Shown here: positions 6,858 to 10,304 of the stretch, in pieces | How the letters are laid out: every line of letters starts with the position of its first letter | Position numbering within the stretch: the first letter of the stretch is position 1 | DNA from: Zoogloeaceae bacterium | GTDB lineage: Bacteria > Pseudomonadota > Gammaproteobacteria > Burkholderiales > Rhodocyclaceae | DNA: 10,304 nt | Direction: 5' to 3' | NCBI GenBank assembly: GCA_031259605.1 | Contig: JAIRLE010000116.1 | Span: 1-10,304 of the forward strand | Notes under the pieces: model-generated | Told to the model about the DNA's origin: nothing | The model's input: the letters and a program-made list of their open reading frames with translations, nothing else | Databases searched by the model: none | Translations under genes and position numbers: made by a program

Positions 6858-8090
6858 TTGGCACATCGCAGAGTAGTCGTAACCGGCCTGGGCATCATCA
6901 GTCCTGTCGGCAACACGGTCGAGGCGGCATGGCAAAACGTCCTGGCGGGACGTTCCGGCATCGTCGCCACCGGCAAGTTTGACGCTGCCGGATTTCCCAG
7001 CCGCGTTGCGGGGGAAGTCCGTGATTTCGATATCGATGCCTACATTTCCGCCAAGGAAGCGCGGCGTCTGGACACCTTCATCCATTACGGCACGGCAGCC
7101 GGCATCCAGGCGGTGCGTGACGCCGGCCTGGAAGCGAATCCTGCGGACGCGGAGCGCATCGGCGTTTGCGTCGGCTCCGGCATCGGCGGCCTGCCCATGA
7201 TCGAAAACGGCGCCTACGGCTACATGGCCAGGGGGTTGCACAAGGTTTCGCCTTTCTTCGTGCCGGGCACCATCATCAACATGATTTCCGGCAACCTTTC
7301 CATCGTCTTCGGTTTCAAGGGGCCGAACATCGCCATGGTCAGCGCCTGCACCACGGGCACGCATTCCATCGGCGAAGCGGCGCGCATCATCAAGTACGGC
7401 GACGCGGACGTGATGGTCGCCGGCGGCGCGGAATCCTGCATTTCGCCGGTGTGCGTCGCCGGTTTCTGCGCCGCGCGCGCGCTGTCGTGCAGGAATGACG
7501 ATCCGGCTACCGCCAGCCGTCCATGGGACAGGGACAGGGATGGCTTTGTCATCAGCGAAGGCGCGGGTGTGCTGGTGCTGGAAGAATACGAACACGCCAG
7601 GGCGCGCGGCGCGCGGGTTTACGCCGAACTGATCGGCTTTGGCATGAGCGGCGACGCCTATCACATGACCGCGCCCAACACCGACGGCCCGCGCCGCTGC
7701 ATGCTGGCGGCGCTGAAGGACGCGGGCGTCAATGTGGACGAAGTGCAGTACGTCAATGCCCACGGCACTTCCACGCCGCTGGGCGACAAGAACGAAACGG
7801 AAGCCATCAAGCAGGCATTCGGCGCGGCGGCAAAAAAACTGGTGGTCAATTCCACCAAGTCCATGACCGGGCATCTGCTGGGCGGCGCGGGCGGCGTCGA
7901 ATCCCTGTTTACCGTGCTGGCGCTGCATCATCAGGTTTCACCGCCCACCATCAACATCTTCACGCAGGATCCGGAGTGCGATCTGGATTACTGCGCCAAC
8001 ACGGCGCGGGGCATGAAGATCGACATCGCCATCAACAACAACTTCGGCTTTGGCGGCACCAACGGCTCGCTGGTGTTCCGGCGGCTTTGA
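6858..8090 (+). CDS. fabF: Beta-ketoacyl-ACP synthase II (FabF)
   Basis: A 410-residue KAS II that condenses malonyl-ACP with growing acyl-ACP. Seen: RRVVVTGLGIISPVGNTV at the N terminus, catalytic Cys164 in VSACTTGTHSIG, His302 in VNAHGTSTPLGD, His339 in KSMTGHLLGGAGGVE, and C-terminal NNNFGFGGTNGSL. Cys164 has the same number as in E. coli FabF when translation begins at TTG 6858. That TTG has GGAG (6848-6851) six bases upstream. An in-frame TTG at 6846 would add four residues but has a poorer binding site, and no ATG is available. The rare TTG start may restrain synthesis. It follows the acpP hairpin. Confidence 0.96.
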   Translation: MAHRRVVVTGLGIISPVGNTVEAAWQNVLAGRSGIVATGKFDAAGFPSRVAGEVRDFDIDAYISAKEARRLDTFIHYGTAAGIQAVRDAGLEANPADAERIGVCVGSGIGGLPMIENGAYGYMARGLHKVSPFFVPGTIINMISGNLSIVFGFKGPNIAMVSACTTGTHSIGEAARIIKYGDADVMVAGGAESCISPVCVAGFCAARALSCRNDDPATASRPWDRDRDGFVISEGAGVLVLEEYEHARARGARVYAELIGFGMSGDAYHMTAPNTDGPRRCMLAALKDAGVNVDEVQYVNAHGTSTPLGDKNETEAIKQAFGAAAKKLVVNSTKSMTGHLLGGAGGVESLFTVLALHHQVSPPTINIFTQDPECDLDYCANTARGMKIDIAINNNFGFGGTNGSLVFRRL

Positions 8091-8116
8091 GTTTTTCGCT
8101 CCGAACGTAAAGCGCG

Positions 8117-8572
8117 GTGCGGTTCCCGGTCGTCATCGAACTGCGCCGTTCCCGTCTCCTGTTGTGCGTGCTCGTTGCCGTGCATGTGTTGGCGGCGCTT
8201 GGCGTTTGCCTTGCCGGATGGTCTGGTGCCCTGTTCTGGGTCGCGCCCGGCGCGCTGGTGTTCCTGTTGTTGAGCGCAATTTACGCGGGCAACGATTTGC
8301 GCCGCTACCCGCAAACGCTCTGGCTCTATGCCGACGGCACACTGGGTCTGGTCTTTGCGGGAATGCCGCAACCGCTTTCTGCCGCGTTGCGGCCTGGTGT
8401 TCTGGCCTTGCCCTGGATTTGCGTTTTTTCCTGGCGGCTTTTGGAAGATGCGCCCGCCAATGGAATGCCCCGGCGCGGCGCGCTCACCCTGTTGCCGGAC
8501 AGCGCCGACGCAAACGCGCTGCGCCGCTTGCGCCTCTGGCTGCGGCTGAAGGAAACGGAAATCCGGATGTAG
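8117..8572 (+). CDS. Small membrane protein resembling YgfX/CptA
   Basis: A predicted 151-residue protein with two closely spaced hydrophobic segments (about residues 14-33 and 38-56), a charged NDLRRYP turn, and a C-terminal half ending LTLLPDSADANALRRLRLWL (123-142). That layout, with two membrane helices near the N terminus and a soluble tail ending in an S-x-A-D-A-x-A-LRRLR-WLR pattern, recalls the YgfX (CptA) family. In E. coli, YgfX is encoded with SdhE and has been reported as a membrane toxin affecting MreB and FtsZ; that role need not apply here. No antitoxin-like SdhE gene is visible beside it. GTG 8117 is the only start after an in-frame stop at 8108-8110, and it has no good ribosome binding site. 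It begins 26 bases after fabF and may depend on readthrough translation. Confidence 0.6.
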   Translation: MRFPVVIELRRSRLLLCVLVAVHVLAALGVCLAGWSGALFWVAPGALVFLLLSAIYAGNDLRRYPQTLWLYADGTLGLVFAGMPQPLSAALRPGVLALPWICVFSWRLLEDAPANGMPRRGALTLLPDSADANALRRLRLWLRLKETEIRM

Positions 8573-8659
8573 CGCTGGCGCGCGGCAAGCGCCTTCGGTT
8601 GAAGTCGTGCAGACCGAAAAAACCTCTCCCGCTGTACCGCCCAGGGACATCGTCTCCAT

Positions 8660-8710
8660 GTGTACGACGACATCCTCTGGGACATCGATCGCGCCCTGTC
8701 GAAAGTTTGA
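8660..8710 (+). pseudogene. Short open tail, possible gene remnant
   Basis: A GTG followed by 15 codons reads VYDDILWDIDRALSKV before TGA. The same frame is open upstream to a TGA near 8600, so about 35 codons in total. The composition looks protein-like, but there is no convincing start or ribosome binding site, and I do not recognise it. It could be the decayed end of a lost gene or chance. Confidence 0.2.
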
Positions 8711-8715
8711 TGCGC

Positions 8716-8746
8716 CAGGAGTCAGGGATCAGGGATCAGGAATCAG
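8716..8746. repeat. CAGGRRT heptad tandem repeat
   Basis: Four consecutive seven-base units, CAGGAGT, CAGGGAT, CAGGGAT and CAGGAAT, followed by a partial CAG. It lies in non-coding DNA between the fab cluster and the MerR module. Slippage-prone arrays of this kind are a feature of intergenic DNA in a number of proteobacteria. Confidence 0.8.
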
Positions 8747-8756
8747 CCTCCTTCCT

Positions 8757-8800
8757 CACCGTCACAAGCGAGGCGGGCAGTGACGTGGCAATCCAAACGG
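8757..8800. repeat. REP-like palindromic intergenic element (candidate)
   Basis: CGTCAC (8760-8765) is complementary to GTGACG (8780-8785) around a 14-base loop, followed by TGGCAATCC. The pattern, CGTCA then GCGAG-like bases, a second arm and GGCAATCC, resembles dispersed intergenic repeats I recall from proteobacterial genomes. One copy in the window is not enough to prove repetition. Confidence 0.35.
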
Positions 8801-8863
8801 CTCTTCAGGGGCTTTCACTATTTCGTATTGCAAAAGGGCGGTATGGATTATTGCGTCCGATGT

Positions 8864-8888
8864 TCCGCTTCACCGGCGGATTTTTTTT
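8864..8888 (+). terminator. Rho-independent terminator upstream of the MerR gene
   Basis: TCCGC (8864-8868) pairs with GCGGA (8876-8880) across a seven-base loop, followed directly by eight T bases (8881-8888). The T-run is strong although the stem is short. It should end plus-strand transcripts coming from the fabF/YgfX side and insulate the MerR module. Confidence 0.6.
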
Positions 8889-8904
8889 CGTCTTCAGTAG
8901 CAAA

Positions 8905-8936
8905 GTGACAGTTTATGTGTTACTATTAACTGTCAC
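8905..8936. promoter_or_regulatory. Inverted-repeat operator upstream of the MerR-family gene
   Basis: GTGACAGTT (8905-8913) and AACTGTCAC (8928-8936) form perfect 9-bp arms around a 14-base AT-rich centre containing TACTAT (8921-8926). The site ends 21 bases before the MerR ATG. MerR regulators bind dyads within promoters, so autoregulation is the natural reading. I could not place a convincing -35/-10 pair with the 19-20 base spacing typical of MerR promoters. Confidence 0.6.
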
Positions 8937-8957
8937 GAAAACGAATCTCCACGAAAA

Positions 8958-9365
8958 ATGGACAGCAAGACCTTCACCCTCGACGAACTGTGCGCGTTGG
9001 CGGACATCCCCCGGCGCACCGTTCGTTACTACATCCAGTTTGGTCTCGTGCCGCGGCCTGTCGGTGCGGGGCGGGCGGCGCATTACACGGCGGGTCACCT
9101 GGACCGTCTGCTCCAGGTGAAGAAACTCGCCGACGCGGGGCTTTCGCTCGAACGCATCCGCGAAAGCCTGGGTGGAGAGGCGGTATCCATTCCGCCGCGC
9201 CGCCGTCGACCGGGCGATGTGGCGGTGCGCAGCCATCTTTACATCGCGCCCGGCGTCGAACTCCAGATTTCGCCGGAAGACGCCGGTCTTGCTCCAGAAC
9301 AATTGAGAGAACTCGTCCGTTCGATCATGGAAGCCGTCCAACCCTTTCTTTCAACCGAGGAATAA
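8958..9365 (+). CDS. MerR-family transcriptional regulator
   Basis: A 135-residue regulator with an N-terminal MerR winged helix: TLDELCALADIPRRTVRYYI (7-26) is the helix-turn-helix, then a wing around PVGAGRAAHY and a second helical part, LDRLLQVKKLADAGLSLERI. The tail (about 75-135) has an arginine-rich linker (PPRRRRP), a short HLYIAPGVELQI strand segment (93-104) and a helix at the end. There is no long dimerisation helix with metal-binding cysteines; the only cysteine, near residue 12, lies in the DNA-binding domain, so metal sensing as in MerR or CueR is unlikely and the signal is unknown. ATG 8958 has no clear ribosome binding site and may be read from a short leader. The VIT/VWA gene begins three bases after its stop, so both probably form one operon under the 8905-8936 palindrome. 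Confidence 0.88.
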   Translation: MDSKTFTLDELCALADIPRRTVRYYIQFGLVPRPVGAGRAAHYTAGHLDRLLQVKKLADAGLSLERIRESLGGEAVSIPPRRRRPGDVAVRSHLYIAPGVELQISPEDAGLAPEQLRELVRSIMEAVQPFLSTEE

Positions 9366-9368
9366 ATC

Positions 9369-10304
9369 ATGTCGCATACAGTGGGTCTTGAGAGCGCCAG
9401 CGGAGAACCCGTTGCCCTGAAATCCGTCGTCATGGAAGGCCGTCTCGACGGGCTTTTCTTGCGCATGACGATCACCCAGGAATACCGCAACGAAACGGAG
9501 AAGAACCTGGAAATCGTCTACACCTTTCCGCTGGCCTTCGGCGCGGCACTGATGGGGATGGACGTCACGATTGGCGAGAAGACCTTGCAGGCGCACGTCG
9601 TCGAAAGGAAGGAAGCCGAGACGCGCTATGAAGAGGCCATCGAGGAAGGCGATACGCCGATCATGGTCGAGACCTCCACCGAAGGCTTGTACACGGCCAA
9701 CCTCGGCAACATCCTGGCGGGCGAATGCCTGAAACTGAGCATCCACTACGCCCAACTGCTCCACTTTGAACAGGGACGGGTGCGGCTGCACGTGCCCACG
9801 GTCATCGCGCCCCGCTATGGCGACGCGCACGCGGAAGGCGGTCTTGCGCCGCACGAAAGCGCCGCCGTCGACCTGCTGGCCGAATATGCGCTTTCCGCGC
9901 GCATCGAGCTTGCCGGAGACATCGCCAGGGGCAAGGTCGCCTCGCCCAGTCACGCGGTCGAAACCCAGGTGAAGGAGGGCACCCTGGCCGTCACGCTGTG
10001 CCCCGGCGCGCGGCTGGATCGGGATTTCGTGCTGACCATCTCCGATCTGTCTTCCACTTCCTTTGCTGTCGTCGCGCCGGATCACGACGCGCAGGTCGTG
10101 CTCGCCACCTTCTGCCCGGAACTTTCCGAGCGCGCCGATCCCGTCGCGCTGAAAATCCTGGTGGATTGTTCCGGCTCGATGCAGGGTGACAGCATGAAAC
10201 AGGCGAGGACGGCGCTCGACGGCATCGCCAGGCAACTCGACACGCGGGATTATCTTTCCTACAGTCGTTTTGGCAGTGAATGCCAACACGTGCTGGCGGC
10301 ATTG
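9369..10304 (+). CDS. VIT domain and von Willebrand factor A domain protein (3' end outside the window)
   Basis: The first 312 residues are present and the frame is still open at the window edge. Residues about 10-135 form a VIT (vault protein/inter-alpha-trypsin) domain: LRMTITQEYRN (31-41), YTFPLAFGAALMGMDV (51-66), ERKEAETRYEEAIEEG (79-94) and TANLGNILAGECLKL (109-123) follow its usual pattern. A VWA domain begins near 258 with KILVDCSGSMQGDSM (262-276), whose Asp266, Ser268 and Ser270 form the start of a metal-ion-dependent adhesion site. No signal peptide is seen, so a cytoplasmic location is likely. In bacteria the VIT-VWA pairing is common but its role is mostly unknown. GAGG at 9357-9360 lies eight bases before the ATG. 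It follows the MerR gene by three bases. Confidence 0.88.
   Translation, partial: MSHTVGLESASGEPVALKSVVMEGRLDGLFLRMTITQEYRNETEKNLEIVYTFPLAFGAALMGMDVTIGEKTLQAHVVERKEAETRYEEAIEEGDTPIMVETSTEGLYTANLGNILAGECLKLSIHYAQLLHFEQGRVRLHVPTVIAPRYGDAHAEGGLAPHESAAVDLLAEYALSARIELAGDIARGKVASPSHAVETQVKEGTLAVTLCPGARLDRDFVLTISDLSSTSFAVVAPDHDAQVVLATFCPELSERADPVALKILVDCSGSMQGDSMKQARTALDGIARQLDTRDYLSYSRFGSECQHVLAAL

Noticed and set aside
6843..7931. 362-codon open frame on the minus strand opposite fabF
   Set aside because: Antisense to fabF with its catalytic residues intact; composition is typical of a shadow frame.
8716..8746. CRISPR array
   Set aside because: The units are only seven bases with no spacers; this is a simple tandem repeat.
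8050..9120. 356-codon plus-strand frame crossing the end of fabF, the YgfX-like gene and the MerR start
   Set aside because: It overlaps three better-supported genes in other frames and crosses a terminator and the repeats; no motif is seen.
9351..10289. 312-codon open frame on the minus strand opposite the VIT-VWA gene
   Set aside because: The plus strand has clear VIT and MIDAS motifs; the minus frame has none.

Overview
The window is high in G+C and reads as the chromosome of a betaproteobacterium. The evidence is the gene order (maf/yceF diverging from yceD-rpmF-plsX-fabH-fabD-fabG-acpP-fabF), an RsmI-like methyltransferase paired with maf, and close protein similarity to proteobacterial fatty-acid enzymes. 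I cannot name a genus.

Layout. Bases 1-109 hold no recognisable gene. On the minus strand, maf (880-1512) is followed by an RsmI-family methyltransferase (110-871). A short intergenic region (1513-1614) carries overlapping divergent promoter candidates. On the plus strand the fatty-acid/ribosomal cluster runs yceD (DUF177), rpmF (L32; 59 codons), plsX, fabH, fabD, fabG, acpP, fabF. It ends with a small two-helix membrane protein resembling YgfX/CptA. Spacing ranges from a one-base stop/start overlap (plsX/fabH) to gaps of 76-249 bases holding hairpins: rpmF-plsX, fabH-fabD, fabG-acpP (a 21-bp inverted repeat) and acpP-fabF (a terminator-like stem).

Bases 8573-8957 contain no convincing complete gene. 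They hold a short orphan open tail, a CAGGRRT heptad array, a REP-like hairpin, a strong intrinsic terminator (8864-8888) and a 9-bp-armed inverted repeat next to a MerR-family regulator (8958-9365). The regulator sits three bases ahead of a VIT plus von Willebrand factor A protein (9369 to the window edge, incomplete). This looks like a separate, probably accessory, autoregulated module placed beside the housekeeping cluster.

How they work together. FabD makes malonyl-ACP on the carrier AcpP. FabH starts chains, FabG reduces the beta-keto intermediate, FabF elongates, and PlsX passes the finished acyl chain from ACP to phosphate for phospholipid synthesis. YceD and L32 link the cluster to ribosome synthesis. 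Most of the window is ordinary. The least characterised parts are the MerR/VIT-VWA pair and the intergenic inverted repeats.
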